Program-made: the position numbers and the translations under genes
Shown: piece by piece, positions 40,103 to 49,774 of the stretch
How the letters are laid out: each line of letters begins with the position of its first letter
How positions within the stretch are numbered: the stretch's first letter is position 1
Source: Mycobacterium decipiens
GTDB taxonomy: Bacteria > Actinomycetota > Actinomycetes > Mycobacteriales > Mycobacteriaceae
Direction: 5' to 3'
Length of the DNA stretch: 64,000 nucleotides
NCBI RefSeq assembly: GCF_963853665.1
Contig: NZ_OY970459.1
Span: forward strand, 1,674,001 to 1,738,000
Notes under the pieces: model-generated
Told to the model about the DNA's origin: nothing
The model's input: the letters and a program-made list of their open reading frames with translations, nothing else
The model's database searches: none

Positions 40103-40960
40103 ATGGCTGTTGTGACCATGAAACAGCTGCTCGACAGCGGCACCCACTTCGGGCACCAAACCCGTCGCTGGAATCCCAAGATGAAGCGGTTCATCTTCAC
40201 CGACCGCAACGGCATCTACATCATCGACCTGCAGCAGACGCTGACCTTCATCGACAAGGCGTACGAGTTCGTCAAAGAGACCGTCGCCCACGGTGGGTCG
40301 GTGCTGTTCGTTGGCACCAAGAAGCAGGCGCAGGAGTCGGTGGCCGCCGAAGCCATCCGCGTCGGCATGCCGTACGTGAACCAGCGCTGGCTGGGCGGCA
40401 TGCTCACCAACTTCTCCACCGTGCACAAGCGGCTGCAGCGCCTCAAGGAGCTTGAGGCGATGGAGCAGACCGGCGGCTTCGAAGGCCGCACCAAGAAGGA
40501 AATCTTGGGCCTGACCCGCGAGAAGAACAAATTGGAGCGGTCCCTGGGTGGTATCCGGGACATGGCCAAGGTGCCCTCGGCGATCTGGGTCGTTGACACG
40601 AACAAGGAGCACATCGCCGTCGGCGAAGCCCGCAAGCTGGGCATTCCGGTCATCGCGATCCTTGACACGAACTGTGACCCCGACGAGGTCGACTACCCGA
40701 TCCCCGGCAACGACGACGCGATCCGCTCGGCCGCGCTGCTGACCAGGGTGATCGCTTCCGCGGTCGCCGAGGGTCTGCAGGCCCGCGCCGGACTGGGCCG
40801 CGGTGACGGCAAGCCGGAGGCAGAAGCGGCCGAGCCGCTGGCCGAATGGGAACAGGAGCTGCTGGCCTCGGCTACGGCCACAGCAACGGCAACCGCGTCT
40901 ACCGGTGCCCCGGCCGACGCGGCCGCAGACGGAACCGACTCAACCACAGATGCATCCTAG
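40103..40960 (+). CDS. rpsB: 30S ribosomal protein S2
   Basis: S2 of 285 residues with [42 protein letters not shown] and the [19 protein letters not shown] block. After residue 235 there is an acidic Ala/Thr tail typical of actinobacteria. It forms the rpsB-tsf operon, as in most bacteria. Confidence 0.98.
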   Translation: MAVVTMKQLLDSGTHFGHQTRRWNPKMKRFIFTDRNGIYIIDLQQTLTFIDKAYEFVKETVAHGGSVLFVGTKKQAQESVAAEAIRVGMPYVNQRWLGGMLTNFSTVHKRLQRLKELEAMEQTGGFEGRTKKEILGLTREKNKLERSLGGIRDMAKVPSAIWVVDTNKEHIAVGEARKLGIPVIAILDTNCDPDEVDYPIPGNDDAIRSAALLTRVIASAVAEGLQARAGLGRGDGKPEAEAAEPLAEWEQELLASATATATATASTGAPADAAADGTDSTTDAS

Positions 40961-40973
40961 GAAAGGCTGACCA

Positions 40974-41804
40974 TTGGCGAACTACACCGCTGCGGATATC
41001 AAGCGGCTGAGGGAGCTGACCGGCGCCGGCATGCTCGACTGTAAGAACGCGCTGGCCGAAACCGATGGCGACTTCGACAAGGCCGTCGAGGCGCTGCGGA
41101 TCAAGGGCGCTAAAGATGTCGGCAAGCGCGCGGAGCGGGCGACGGCCGAGGGCCTGGTTGCGGCCAAGGACGGCGCGCTCATCGAGCTGAACTGCGAGAC
41201 GGATTTCGTCGCCAAGAACGCGGAATTTCAAAAGCTGGCCGACGAGATCATTGCGGTGGCAGTCGCGGCCAAGCCCGCTGACGTCGACGCGCTCAAGGCA
41301 GCCAGCGCCGGCGGCAAGACTGTCGAGCAGGCGGTCGCCGAGCTATCGGCCAAGATCGGGGAGAAGCTCGAACTGCGCCGGGTCGCGATTTTCGACGGCA
41401 CCGTCGAAACCTACCTGCACCGGCGGTCTGCCGACCTGCCGCCCGCGGTGGGGGTGCTGGTCGAGTACGGTCCGGGTGCCGACCGGGACAGTAGCGCAGC
41501 CGCTGCCCACGCGGTCGCGCTGCAGATCGCCGCGCTCAAGGCGCGCTATCTGTCCCGCGACGACGTGCCCGAGGATGTGGTGGCCAGCGAACGTCGCATC
41601 GCCGAGGAGACCGCAAAGGCCGAAGGCAAGCCGGAGCAGGCGCTGCCCAAGATCGTCGAAGGCCGGCTGAACGGCTTCTTCAAGGATGCGGTGCTGCTTG
41701 AGCAGCCGTCGGTTTCTGACAGCAAGAAGACCGTCAAGGCTCTGCTCGACGAGGCTGGCGTTAGGGTGACGCGGTTCGTTCGGTTCGAGGTCGGCCAGGC
41801 CTAG
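40974..41804 (+). CDS. tsf: Elongation factor Ts
   Basis: EF-Ts, the nucleotide exchange factor for EF-Tu, 276 residues. The UBA-like N-terminus reads [26 protein letters not shown], then [12 protein letters not shown] and [15 protein letters not shown]. The start is TTG with GAAAGG upstream. It has about five residues more than M. tuberculosis EF-Ts, located in the loop [10 protein letters not shown]. Confidence 0.97.
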   Translation: MANYTAADIKRLRELTGAGMLDCKNALAETDGDFDKAVEALRIKGAKDVGKRAERATAEGLVAAKDGALIELNCETDFVAKNAEFQKLADEIIAVAVAAKPADVDALKAASAGGKTVEQAVAELSAKIGEKLELRRVAIFDGTVETYLHRRSADLPPAVGVLVEYGPGADRDSSAAAAHAVALQIAALKARYLSRDDVPEDVVASERRIAEETAKAEGKPEQALPKIVEGRLNGFFKDAVLLEQPSVSDSKKTVKALLDEAGVRVTRFVRFEVGQA

Positions 41805-41827
41805 GGTTGGCTACCGCAGCAACGGGC

Positions 41828-41833
41828 TAGCGT
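41828..41833 (+). promoter_or_regulatory. Putative -10 box of amiC
   Basis: TAGCGT (TANNNT) ends 7 nt before the amiC ATG, pointing to a leaderless transcript separate from rpsB-tsf. Confidence 0.4.
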
Positions 41834-41840
41834 CGGTGTC

Positions 41841-43271
41841 ATGGCGCGCATCCACGCATTCGGAGACGATGCCCTCGGCGATCTCGACGCGGTCGGGCTC
41901 GCCGAGGCCATCCGGTCCGGTCTGCTAGCCCGGGCTGACATCGTGGAAGCCGCCATTGCGCGCGCCGAAGCCGTCAACCCCGCGCTCAACGGCCTGGCGT
42001 GCGACGCGTTCCAGCAGGCCCGGGAAGCGGCGTCGGGCGGGACGACCAATGGTTTCCGCAGCGGCTTTTTTGACGGCGTGCCGACGTTCATCAAGGACAA
42101 CATTGACGTCGCCGGACAGCCGACGATGCGGGGCACCGACGCGTGGGTGCCGCGGCGGGCCGTCGCCGACAGCCAGGTAACCCGGGTGGTGCTGGGCACC
42201 GGGCTGATATCGCTGGGAAAAACGCAGATGTCGGAGTTCGGGTTCAGCGCGGTCGCCGAACATCCCCGGCTGGGGCCGGTCCGCAATCCGTGGAATACCG
42301 ACTACACCGCGGGTGCCTCCTCGTCGGGATCGGGCGCCTTCGTCGCGGCCGGTGTGGTGCCGATCGCGCACGCCAACGACGGCGGCGGCTCGATCCGGAT
42401 TCCGGCGGCCTGCACCGGGCTGGTCGGGCTCAAGCCGTCACGCGGCCGGTTGCCGCTGGACCCGGAGTATCGACGGCTGCCGGTGGGCATCGTCGTCAAT
42501 GGCGTGCTGACCCGCTCGGTGCGCGACACCGCCGCCTTCTACCGCGAATCGGAGCGTCTTTGGCGCAACCCCAAGTTGCCACCTGTCGGGGACGTCAGGA
42601 GTCCCAGTAAGCAGCGGCTGAGGATCGCCGTGGTAACCCGCTCGGTGCTGCGCGAGGCCAGTCCCGAACTACGGCAGCTGACGCTGGCGTCGGCCCGGCT
42701 GCTCGAGGAACTGGGGCACCGCGTGGAACACGTCGACCACCCTCCGGTACCGGCCAGTTTCGTGGACGATTTCGTGCTCTATTGGGGATTTTTGGCCCTG
42801 GGACAGGTGCGCACCGGTCGGCGTGCATTCGGCCCCACGTTCGACCCCACCCGGCTGGATGAACTGACATTGGGGCTGGCCCGCCATACCGGCCGCAACC
42901 TGCACCGGCTGCCGCTGGCGATCATGCGTCTGCGCATGCTGCGCCGGCGCAACGCGCAGTTCTTCGGTACCTACGACGCCTCGCTCACGCCAACACTTGC
43001 CGACGCCACTCCGCAGGTCGGCTACCTCGCGCCCACTGACTATCAGACGGTCCTAGACCGGCTGACCAACTGGGTGGCGTTCACGCCGGTGCACAATGTC
43101 ACCGGGGCCCCGGCGATATCGCTGCCGCTGGCTCAATCCGCGAACGGCATGCCCGTGGGCATGATGCTCTCGGCTGATACCGGGCGCGAGGCGCGGCTGC
43201 TGCAGCTGGCCTACGAACTCGAAGAGGCCCGGCCGTGGGCCCGGATTCACGCCCCGAGTGTCGCCGAGTAG
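41841..43271 (+). CDS. amiC: Amidase-signature family amidase
   Basis: Amidase-signature hydrolase of 476 residues with the Ser-cisSer-Lys triad: Lys in TFIKDNIDVAG, and the Ser residues in TAGASSSGSGAF and DGGGSIRIPAACTGLVGLKPSRGR. It hydrolyses unknown amides. It corresponds to AmiC (Rv2888c, about 473 residues), which in M. tuberculosis has been linked to hydrolysis of amide prodrugs. It is convergent with the MarR gene. Confidence 0.92.
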   Translation: MARIHAFGDDALGDLDAVGLAEAIRSGLLARADIVEAAIARAEAVNPALNGLACDAFQQAREAASGGTTNGFRSGFFDGVPTFIKDNIDVAGQPTMRGTDAWVPRRAVADSQVTRVVLGTGLISLGKTQMSEFGFSAVAEHPRLGPVRNPWNTDYTAGASSSGSGAFVAAGVVPIAHANDGGGSIRIPAACTGLVGLKPSRGRLPLDPEYRRLPVGIVVNGVLTRSVRDTAAFYRESERLWRNPKLPPVGDVRSPSKQRLRIAVVTRSVLREASPELRQLTLASARLLEELGHRVEHVDHPPVPASFVDDFVLYWGFLALGQVRTGRRAFGPTFDPTRLDELTLGLARHTGRNLHRLPLAIMRLRMLRRRNAQFFGTYDASLTPTLADATPQVGYLAPTDYQTVLDRLTNWVAFTPVHNVTGAPAISLPLAQSANGMPVGMMLSADTGREARLLQLAYELEEARPWARIHAPSVAE

Positions 43272-43285
43272 CCCGCGCCGGGCAT

Positions 43286-43705
43286 TCAGTCGGACCCGAG
43301 CTTCTCCAGCATTCGTTTGAACTCGCGTCGCTGAGGTGCGGTCAGTCTGGCGAGGATACGGGCATCGGCGGCGCGTACGACGGCCTCCGCGCGCTTCACC
43401 AGGGCACGGCCTTGACCGGTCAAGGTAGCCGGAAGCGAACGCCCGGAAGACACCGATCCGGGCCGAGCCACCGCGCCGATGTCTTCCAGCTTGCGCAGCA
43501 CCGTGTTCATCGCCTGCGGTGTGACGCTTGCGTGCCGGGCTAATTCGGCGCTGGATAATCCGGGTGACAGCGAAAGCATTCGCAGACAGACGAATTCGGG
43601 CAGCGTCAGGCCGAGTGGACTTAGCGCAGCGGAAACCTCTGGTCGCAGTACAGCTCCCACCCGGTAGAGCAGATAGCCAAGCGGGGCGTCATCGGCAAGA
43701 CCCAT
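43286..43705 (-). CDS. MarR-family regulator (Rv2887 type)
   Basis: MarR winged-helix repressor of 139 residues, the same as M. tuberculosis Rv2887. It contains VGAVLRPEVSAALSPLGLTLPEF, the HTH ELARHASVTPQAMNTVLRKLE and the wing VSSGRSLPATLT. In M. tuberculosis, loss of Rv2887 derepresses a methyltransferase gene and changes drug susceptibility. A perfect palindrome lies directly upstream of the ATG. Confidence 0.93.
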   Translation of the reverse strand: MGLADDAPLGYLLYRVGAVLRPEVSAALSPLGLTLPEFVCLRMLSLSPGLSSAELARHASVTPQAMNTVLRKLEDIGAVARPGSVSSGRSLPATLTGQGRALVKRAEAVVRAADARILARLTAPQRREFKRMLEKLGSD

Positions 43706-43706
43706 A

Positions 43707-43719
43707 TCAAGGATCTTGA
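43707..43719. promoter_or_regulatory. Palindromic operator candidate at the marR start
   Basis: TCAAG-GAT-CTTGA, perfect 5-bp arms with a 3-nt centre, begins 1 nt upstream of the marR ATG codon. The flanks ATA and CATAT are partly symmetric. MarR proteins commonly autoregulate from such sites. The site overlaps the 3' end of the 82-residue upstream ORF. Confidence 0.5.
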
Positions 43720-43955
43720 CATATGTGCCAGGGAACCGGCCGTCGTTTGAGCAGGAAGCCGTAGCCATTGGCGCGCAGGCTGCATTGCAATGCCGCGGTG
43801 GGCGTGTTGTCGGTCAACCACGCGCCAATGGCCAGCCGCTGCCGGGTTACCGGCTCCTTGTCCACTTCCAACAGTCTCAGCAGCTTCGACGCCGTTGTCG
43901 GTTCAAGCGAGCCACCAGCGTTCCCTGACGATGCCGACACCGTATCCGTCATCAT
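43707..43955 (-). CDS. Hypothetical 82-residue protein upstream of marR
   Basis: ATG ORF ending (TGA) 1 nt before the marR ATG. The product has a polar N-terminus, then TASKLLRLLEVDKEPVTRQRLAIGAWL and ALQCSLRANGYGFLLKRRP. It looks like a folded small protein, and the spacing suggests translational coupling. I recognise no family. On the opposite strand an open frame leads into the MPT63-like gene, so chance coding is possible. Confidence 0.35.
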   Translation of the reverse strand: MMTDTVSASSGNAGGSLEPTTASKLLRLLEVDKEPVTRQRLAIGAWLTDNTPTAALQCSLRANGYGFLLKRRPVPWHICQDP

Positions 43956-44157
43956 GACCTCTCGCTCAGCCGGAATGCCGTGGCTTGCCGATACCCGGAT
44001 TCGGTCGCGGGCAAACGTCTCCGGCGCCGATACACCGGTGGGATGTTTAAGGGCGGTGCCGATCGGTTATGGCACATCGTGGGGGGCGGTCCTCGTCTTC
44101 ACATGGAGTGTGGCGCTCCAGCGAGGAACGCTATTGACCCAACGGGAGGAATCTGCA

Positions 44158-44637
44158 ATGAAATTCACGAAAATCGCTGTTAAATCGGCCATCGGGGCCG
44201 CTGGAATCGCGGCCGCTGCCGCTTTCGCCGCGGCACCCGCTGTCGCCGGTCCCAGCATCCAGGAGTTTGGTACCAGCGCGCCACTGGTAAGTGGGCCGCT
44301 TGTCACCGACTACACGGTCAGCAACTTGGAGCCGAGCGGTGTGACCATCCCCGGCTACACACCGCAGGGGCAGCTGTGGCAGGCCGAAGTCAAAGCCGTG
44401 GCCAATAGCGGCATGGTGACACCGCTGGTGTCCTCCTTCCATGCGCGCACGGCTGGCGGACAGAATTACCAGGTAGTCAACAACGTGCCCGTGCCTGCCG
44501 GATTCAACCCGGCGCCGATCCCCGAGGGCGGGCAGACCAGCGGGAAGATCTACTTCGATGTCACCGGCACGCCCCCGAATGGCGTGGTTTATAACGATGG
44601 CATCCAGGATGTTCTCATCTGGACGAACAACGCCTAG
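44158..44637 (+). CDS. MPT63-like secreted immunoprotein (DUF1942)
   Basis: Secreted protein of 159 residues. The signal peptide (KFTKIAVKSAIGAAGIAAAA, cleavage after AVA near residue 28) precedes an immunoglobulin-like beta sandwich. VTDYTVSNLEPSGVTIPGY, GQLWQAEVKAVANSG and SGKIYFDVTG match the order of motifs in MPT63 (Rv1926c). It is a paralogue at a new place. The ATG has GGGAGGA upstream. The function of MPT63-like proteins is unknown. Confidence 0.88.
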   Translation: MKFTKIAVKSAIGAAGIAAAAAFAAAPAVAGPSIQEFGTSAPLVSGPLVTDYTVSNLEPSGVTIPGYTPQGQLWQAEVKAVANSGMVTPLVSSFHARTAGGQNYQVVNNVPVPAGFNPAPIPEGGQTSGKIYFDVTGTPPNGVVYNDGIQDVLIWTNNA

Positions 44638-44659
44638 CCAGGCTTCGGACCTCCGGAAG

Positions 44660-44695
44660 GGATCTCCCCGCGTCGATCCTGACGCGGGGAGATCC
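44660..44695. terminator. Bidirectional hairpin between convergent genes
   Basis: Perfect 15-bp arms (44660-44674 and 44681-44695) around a 6-nt loop, between the MPT63-like gene and the GlnR-like regulator, which converge here. No T-tract. Confidence 0.75.
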
Positions 44696-44736
44696 GATTC
44701 GCGAGCTGTCCTGGCGCCGGTCGGGTATTCGCGCGG

Positions 44737-45501
44737 CTAGCGCGCTATGGAGTCCTCGGCTGGAGCCGCTGCTGCCCAGACGGGATTCAGCACCGGCTCG
44801 CTGACAATCCACCGCGGCTGCGGTGGCGTCACCGCCATATAGCCCACACCGCGAACGGTGTCGATCATCCATTCGTGCTCGGCTCCGAGCTTTGCGCGCA
44901 GCCGTCGCACATGAACATCGACGGTACGGATGCGACCGGTGCACTCATAACCCCATACCTCGTGCATGAGCCGAGTACGAGTGAACGCCCGACCGGCATG
45001 CTGCACAAGGAAATTCATGAGTTTGAATTCGGTGGGTGTCAGACCCAGATCTTGGCCGCCCAGCGTCGCGGTGTAGTTGGCCGGGCGCAGCACAATGTCG
45101 CCGAATTGCAGTGTGCCCGCCAGTGCGCTGCGTCGACGTGTGATCGCCAACCGCAACCGTGCCTGCAGCTCGGCCCCACCGGCGGCGGCCAACAGCACGT
45201 CATCGAATTTCCAATCGACATCGACTGCCACGAAGTCGGCCGGTGCGACGACGGCCACCACGGCAACGGCAGGTGCGCTAGCCGTCAGCCGCCGGCACAC
45301 CCGGCGAGCTGCCGCCAGGTCGGCGCGCGCGTCGATGACCGCGACGTCGGCGCGCGCGTGCTTCGCTACGTCGGGATCGTCCAGGGGCGCGCGCTGTACC
45401 GACTGCGCGAATGACTCCACCGTCGGCAAAGCCGATTCAAAATCGGCTTCATCGGTAAGGAGTAGAACTTCCAAGAGATATCTCCCAACATCAGGTGCCA
45501 T
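44737..45501 (-). CDS. GlnR-like orphan response regulator (Rv2884 type)
   Basis: OmpR-type regulator of about 254 residues. The N-terminal receiver-like domain is degenerate, with no clear phosphorylatable Asp pocket, as in GlnR. The C-terminal winged helix (about 150-235) has LQFGDIVLRPANYTATLGGQ, LTPTEFKLMNFLVQHAGRAFTR and VDVHVRRLRAKLG. The start is uncertain: ATG 45501 directly abuts AGGGGGAG, while a TTG at 45474 has GGGAG at a better distance. Targets are unknown. Confidence 0.85.
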   Translation of the reverse strand: MAPDVGRYLLEVLLLTDEADFESALPTVESFAQSVQRAPLDDPDVAKHARADVAVIDARADLAAARRVCRRLTASAPAVAVVAVVAPADFVAVDVDWKFDDVLLAAAGGAELQARLRLAITRRRSALAGTLQFGDIVLRPANYTATLGGQDLGLTPTEFKLMNFLVQHAGRAFTRTRLMHEVWGYECTGRIRTVDVHVRRLRAKLGAEHEWMIDTVRGVGYMAVTPPQPRWIVSEPVLNPVWAAAAPAEDSIAR

Positions 45502-45606
45502 CTCCCCCTGAACCCCGTAGGCACCTGCTAGCACCGCTGAGTACCCGGTTCAGAACGGAACTATGCCAACTCTGTCACCCGAGCTTTGCTCGGGCCCGAG
45601 CATGTC

Positions 45607-45643
45607 GATGGGCCCGGCCCGTATTGCACGGGCCGGGCCCATC
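45607..45643. terminator. Perfect 16-bp hairpin after the CsbD gene
   Basis: Arms 45607-45622 and 45628-45643 with a 5-nt loop, placed 12 nt after the csbD stop on the minus strand. It may also insulate the divergent GlnR-like gene. Confidence 0.75.
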
Positions 45644-45654
45644 CTTCCGGCAAG

Positions 45655-45888
45655 CTACTGATGGGCCTTCTGACGCTGCTCGGCTACCTTCGCGCTGCCG
45701 CGGGCCGCCTCTGCTTCGGCTTCCCTCTTCGCCGCATCGCGCTGTGCTTGCGCCTTGTCCTGCTGGGCCTTGCCCTCGCGAGCGAGTTCGTCGCGACCGG
45801 TCACGCTCCCGATGGCTTCTTTGGCCTTACCCTTGGCGTCCTCGACGGCGCCCTTGACGGCTTCCGCAGGTCCCTTGTTGTCCGCCAT
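45655..45888 (-). CDS. CsbD-family stress protein
   Basis: Small hydrophilic protein of 77 residues: ADNKGPAEAVKGAVEDAKGKAKEAIGSVTG is the CsbD signature, followed by an Ala/Lys/Glu helical tail. CsbD proteins are general-stress proteins of unknown biochemical role. GGGAGGA lies 7 nt before the ATG at 45888, which excludes the longer frame. Confidence 0.85.
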   Translation of the reverse strand: MADNKGPAEAVKGAVEDAKGKAKEAIGSVTGRDELAREGKAQQDKAQAQRDAAKREAEAEAARGSAKVAEQRQKAHQ

Positions 45889-46162
45889 GGAATTCCTCCC
45901 TTGTTGGCGTCGGTGATATACCCAGTGCCGATCGAAGAAACGATCGGTCCGGTGCAACGGCGTTGCGGTCCTTATCCTCAAGACCTTTGATTTCTCCGCC
46001 GTGTTGGAGCGGATTCCCGCGCCGCCGGACGCCCAAACATGCCGCGACCCACAGCGCGGACAGTTAATGCACCCCGCTCACGTCAGGGCCGGGCGATTGA
46101 GGCAGGATGTGAGATGCCGTCCTGGGTGGTCGCCGGGATGGCGCTGTCGTGCGAGGAGTCAG
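45889..46162. other. Divergent intergenic region between csbD and pyrH
   Basis: No protein is supported here. It must hold the csbD promoter and the pyrH promoter. GAGGAG at 46153-46158 is the pyrH Shine-Dalgarno. Confidence 0.4.
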
Positions 46163-46948
46163 ATGACAGAGCCCGATGTCGCCGGTCCGGCGGCTCCGAA
46201 GTCGGAGCCTACGAGCACCGACGCCGCGTCGGCAGCTCAATCGTCGCGGTACTCGCGAGTGTTGCTCAAGCTCGGCGGGGAGATGTTCGGCGGTGGCCAG
46301 GTCGGGCTGGATCCCGATGTGGTGGCGCAGGTGGCTCGCCAGATCGCCGATGTGGTGCGCGGCGGCGTCCAGATCGCTGTCGTGATTGGTGGTGGCAACT
46401 TCTTCCGTGGCGCACAGCTGCAGCAGCTCGGCATGGAGCGCACCCGGTCGGACTACATGGGAATGCTCGGTACTGTCATGAATAGCCTTGCGCTGCAAGA
46501 CTTCCTGGAGAAAGAGGGCATCGCCACCCGAGTTCAGACCGCGATCACCATGGGCCAGGTGGCCGAACCCTATCTCCCGTTGCGAGCCGTCCGGCACCTG
46601 GAGAAGGGACGGGTGGTGATCTTCGGCGCCGGCATGGGGCTGCCGTACTTCTCGACGGATACCACCGCAGCGCAGCGTGCGCTGGAGATCGGCGCCGACG
46701 TGGTCTTGATGGCCAAAGCGGTGGACGGGGTGTTTGCCGACGATCCGCGGGTGAACCCCGAGGCCGAACTGCTCACCGCAATCAGTCATCGAGAGGTCCT
46801 GGACCGCGGGCTGCGCGTAGCCGACGCCACCGCGTTCAGTCTTTGCATGGACAATGGCATGCCGATCCTGGTGTTCAACCTGCTGACCGATGGCAATATC
46901 GCCCGTGCGGTCAGGGGTGAGAAGATCGGAACGCTGGTCACCGCCTGA
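46163..46948 (+). CDS. pyrH: UMP kinase
   Basis: Hexameric UMP kinase of the amino-acid kinase family, 261 residues as in M. tuberculosis. An N-terminal Ser/Ala extension (about 25 residues) precedes [13 protein letters not shown]. Then come [26 protein letters not shown] and [15 protein letters not shown]. It starts at ATG 46163 after GAGGAG. The stop TGA is also the first base of the MIRU-type repeat. Confidence 0.97.
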   Translation: MTEPDVAGPAAPKSEPTSTDAASAAQSSRYSRVLLKLGGEMFGGGQVGLDPDVVAQVARQIADVVRGGVQIAVVIGGGNFFRGAQLQQLGMERTRSDYMGMLGTVMNSLALQDFLEKEGIATRVQTAITMGQVAEPYLPLRAVRHLEKGRVVIFGAGMGLPYFSTDTTAAQRALEIGADVVLMAKAVDGVFADDPRVNPEAELLTAISHREVLDRGLRVADATAFSLCMDNGMPILVFNLLTDGNIARAVRGEKIGTLVTA

Positions 46949-46963
46949 GGAGGAGCGGCGCGA

Positions 46964-47020
46964 ATGATTCGCGCCTGCGACGATGCAGAGCGTGGCGATG
47001 AGGAGGAGCGGCGCAAATGA
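46964..47020 (+). CDS. MIRU micro-ORF 1 (18 residues)
   Basis: ATG to TGA encoding [24 protein letters not shown] lies 9 nt upstream, just after the pyrH stop. Its stop overlaps the ATG of micro-ORF 2 (ATGA). MIRU units are known to contain such overlapping ORFs. Whether the peptide is made is untested here. Confidence 0.45.
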   Translation: MIRACDDAERGDEEERRK

Positions 47021-47073
47021 TTCGCGCCTGCGACGATGCAGAGCGTGGCGATGAGGAGGAGCGGCGCAAATGA
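47017..47073 (+). CDS. MIRU micro-ORF 2 (18 residues)
   Basis: A second copy encoding the identical 18-residue peptide. Its stop TGA overlaps the frr ATG (ATGA), so ribosomes could pass from pyrH through both micro-ORFs into frr by coupled re-initiation. Confidence 0.45.
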   Translation: MIRACDDAERGDEEERRK

Positions 47074-47627
47074 TCGATGAGACTCTCTTCGACGCGGAAG
47101 AGAAAATGGAGAAGGCTGTGGCGGTGGCCCGGGACGACCTGTCAACCATCCGTACCGGGAGGGCCAACCCTGGCATGTTCTCTCGGATCGTCATCGACTA
47201 CTACGGTGCGACCACCCCGATCACTCAACTGGCCAGCATCAATGTCCCCGAGGCGCGGCTGGTCGTCATCAAGCCGTACGAAGCCAATCAACTGCACGCG
47301 ATCGAGACCGCGATTCGCAACTCCGACCTCGGAGTGAACCCCACCAACGACGGCACCCTTATCCGCGTGGCCGTACCGCAGCTCACCGAGGAACGTCGGC
47401 GGGAGCTGGTCAAACAGGCAAAGCATAAGGGGGAGGAAGCCAGGGTCTCGGTGCGCAATGTCCGTCGCAAAGCGATGGAGGAGCTGCATCGCATCCGCAA
47501 GGAGGGCGAGGCCGGCGAGGATGAGGTCGGCCGCGCGGAAAAGGATCTCGACAAGACCACGCACCAGTACGTCACCCAAATTGATGAGCTGGTCAAACAC
47601 AAAGAAGGCGAGCTGCTGGAGGTCTAG
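47070..47627 (+). CDS. frr: Ribosome recycling factor
   Basis: RRF splits post-termination ribosomes with EF-G. The 185 residues carry the domain I helices (DARE-like [25 protein letters not shown]), domain II ([20 protein letters not shown]) and the terminal coiled helices ([26 protein letters not shown]). The start codon and Shine-Dalgarno lie within the truncated third MIRU copy. Confidence 0.97.
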   Translation: MIDETLFDAEEKMEKAVAVARDDLSTIRTGRANPGMFSRIVIDYYGATTPITQLASINVPEARLVVIKPYEANQLHAIETAIRNSDLGVNPTNDGTLIRVAVPQLTEERRRELVKQAKHKGEEARVSVRNVRRKAMEELHRIRKEGEAGEDEVGRAEKDLDKTTHQYVTQIDELVKHKEGELLEV

Positions 47628-47649
47628 CGACCGATCAGCGACCAAATCT

Positions 47650-48570
47650 GTGGCAACCACCGACGCCGGCGCCGGCTATCCGCCGGAAAAGCCGCCGCGT
47701 GGGGCTAACCCGGATCCGGCCACCGGAACGTCGCGGGCCGGCCGCGATCTGCCCGCCGCGATCGGGGTGGGTCTTTCCATCGGCGTGGTCCTCATCGCGG
47801 TGATGGTGTTCGTTCCGCGCGTTTGGGTGGCCGTCGTGGCGGCCGCCGCATTCATCGCTACCCACGAGGTGGTGCGGCGATTGCGTGAAGCCGGCTATTT
47901 GATCCCGGTGATCCCGTTGCTGGTCGGTGGCCAGGCCACGGTGTGGTTGACCTGGCCGTTCGGCGCCGCGGGCGCAATGGCGGGCTTTGGTGGCATGGTC
48001 GTCGTCTGCATGATCTGGCGACTGTTCATGCGAGACCCCGGGTCGCGCACGACGACAGACGCTCCACCGTCGCCCGGAAACTACTTGCGCGATGCGTCGG
48101 CGACCATCTTCCTGGCCGCGTGGGTCCCCCTGTTCTGCTCGTTCGGCGCAATGCTGGTCTATCCGGAAAATGGCTCGGGGTGGGTTTTCTGCATGATGAT
48201 CGCGGTCATCGCTTCCGACACCGGTGGCTACGCCGTGGGGGTGTTCTTCGGCAAGCATCCGATGGTTCCAGCGATCAGCCCGAAGAAGTCCTGGGAGGGC
48301 TTCGCCGGTTCGTTGGTCTGCGGGATTACCGCAACGGTCATTACCGCGACCTTCCTGGCCCACGAAACACCGTGGATGGGGGCTGTGCTGGGTCTACTTT
48401 TCGTACTCACCACCACGCTCGGCGACCTGGTGGAGTCTCAGGTCAAGCGCGACCTCGGTATCAAAGACATGGGCCGGCTGCTGCCCGGTCACGGTGGTCT
48501 GATGGACCGGCTCGACGGCATACTGCCATCCGCGGTTGCGGCGTGGATAGTCCTGACGCTGCTGCCCTGA
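47650..48570 (+). CDS. cdsA: Phosphatidate cytidylyltransferase
   Basis: Membrane enzyme that makes CDP-diacylglycerol for phosphatidylinositol and cardiolipin. The GTG at 47650 gives 306 residues, the M. tuberculosis length. A Pro-rich cytosolic N-terminus precedes about eight membrane segments. The C-terminal signature reads [13 protein letters not shown] and [28 protein letters not shown]. Confidence 0.95.
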   Translation: MATTDAGAGYPPEKPPRGANPDPATGTSRAGRDLPAAIGVGLSIGVVLIAVMVFVPRVWVAVVAAAAFIATHEVVRRLREAGYLIPVIPLLVGGQATVWLTWPFGAAGAMAGFGGMVVVCMIWRLFMRDPGSRTTTDAPPSPGNYLRDASATIFLAAWVPLFCSFGAMLVYPENGSGWVFCMMIAVIASDTGGYAVGVFFGKHPMVPAISPKKSWEGFAGSLVCGITATVITATFLAHETPWMGAVLGLLFVLTTTLGDLVESQVKRDLGIKDMGRLLPGHGGLMDRLDGILPSAVAAWIVLTLLP

Positions 48571-48592
48571 CAGGGCTGATACTAGACAGGTC

Positions 48593-49687
48593 ATGGTTCA
48601 AGAGTTGATGTTCGATGAGCCGCGTCCGGGACGGCCGCCACGGCACCTGGCCGACCTTGACGCGGCGGGCCGAGCGTCCGCCGTCGCGGAATTGGGGTTG
48701 CCGGCGTTTCGGGCCAAGCAGCTTGCACACCAGTACTACGCCCGGTTAATTGCCGATCCGCGTCAGATGACCGACCTTCCAGCGGCCGTTCGGGACCGGA
48801 TCGCCGAGGCCATGTTCCCGAACTTGCTCACCGCGTCCACCGAAATCACATGCGATGCCGGCCAGACCCGCAAGACGCTGTGGCGGGCCATTGACGGCAC
48901 CACGTTCGAATCGGTGCTGATGCGCTATCCGCGGCGCAGCACGGTGTGCATCTCGTCGCAGGCCGGCTGCGGTATGGCCTGCCCGTTCTGCGCCACCGGA
49001 CAAGGTGGGTTGACTCGTAACCTGTCGACCGCGGAGATCCTCGAACAGGTGCGGGCCGGCGCCGCTGCGATGCGCGACGACTTCGGCGATCGGTTGTCGA
49101 ATGTGGTGTTCATGGGCATGGGGGAGCCGCTGGCCAACTACGCCAGAGTCTTGGCCGCGGTTGCGCGCATCACCGCGCCGCCGCCTTCCGGGTTCGGATT
49201 CTCGGCCCGCGCGGTGACGGTGTCAACGGTCGGCCTGGCCCCCGCGATCCGCAGGCTCGCCGACGAGCGACTCGGCGTGACTCTGGCGCTGTCGCTGCAC
49301 GCCCCCGACGATGAGCTGCGCGACACGCTTGTTCCGGTGAACAATCGATGGAAGCTCAGCGAGGCACTGGATGCGGCCCGCTACTACGCTGACGTGACTG
49401 GGCGGCGGGTGTCTATCGAATACGCACTGATCCGTGACGTCAACGACCAACCGTGGCGGGCCGATCTGCTGGGCAAGCGGCTGCATCGTGTGCTCGGGCC
49501 GTTGGCGCATGTGAACCTGATCCCGCTCAACCCGACTCCGGGCAGTGATTGGGACGCCAGCCCGAAGCGGGTGGAGCGTGAATTCGTCAAGCGGGTCCGG
49601 GCGAAAGGAGTTTCCTGCACAGTACGAGACACTCGCGGCCGGGAGATCAGCGCCGCCTGCGGACAGCTGGCCGCCGAAGGCGGGTAG
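48593..49687 (+). CDS. rlmN: Dual-specificity 23S rRNA/tRNA methyltransferase RlmN
   Basis: Radical-SAM enzyme that methylates C2 of A2503 in 23S rRNA and A37 in tRNAs. The intact 364-residue frame contains [20 protein letters not shown] (CxxxCxxC cluster), [13 protein letters not shown], the S-adenosyl site and the C-terminal Cys in [19 protein letters not shown] box 9 nt before the ATG may be its own -10. Confidence 0.96.
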   Translation: MVQELMFDEPRPGRPPRHLADLDAAGRASAVAELGLPAFRAKQLAHQYYARLIADPRQMTDLPAAVRDRIAEAMFPNLLTASTEITCDAGQTRKTLWRAIDGTTFESVLMRYPRRSTVCISSQAGCGMACPFCATGQGGLTRNLSTAEILEQVRAGAAAMRDDFGDRLSNVVFMGMGEPLANYARVLAAVARITAPPPSGFGFSARAVTVSTVGLAPAIRRLADERLGVTLALSLHAPDDELRDTLVPVNNRWKLSEALDAARYYADVTGRRVSIEYALIRDVNDQPWRADLLGKRLHRVLGPLAHVNLIPLNPTPGSDWDASPKRVEREFVKRVRAKGVSCTVRDTRGREISAACGQLAAEGG

Positions 49688-49774
49688 CTGGAGCGCAGGC
49701 GGTGCGGCCGGCGTACTGAACTGAACCGGCGGGTATTACGTCATTACGTCAAACCACGAGCAAAGAGGTCTGTC

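Larger units (their letters stand above)
46946..47073 (+). repeat. MIRU-type 53-bp tandem repeat between pyrH and frr
   Basis: Two full 53-bp units (46946-46998 and 46999-47051, one base difference) and a 22-bp third copy (47052-47073). The first begins with the pyrH stop codon and the last supplies GAGGAG and the ATG of frr. This fits the MIRU31/ETR-E position known in the M. tuberculosis complex. Copy number in this assembly is two and a fraction. Confidence 0.9.
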
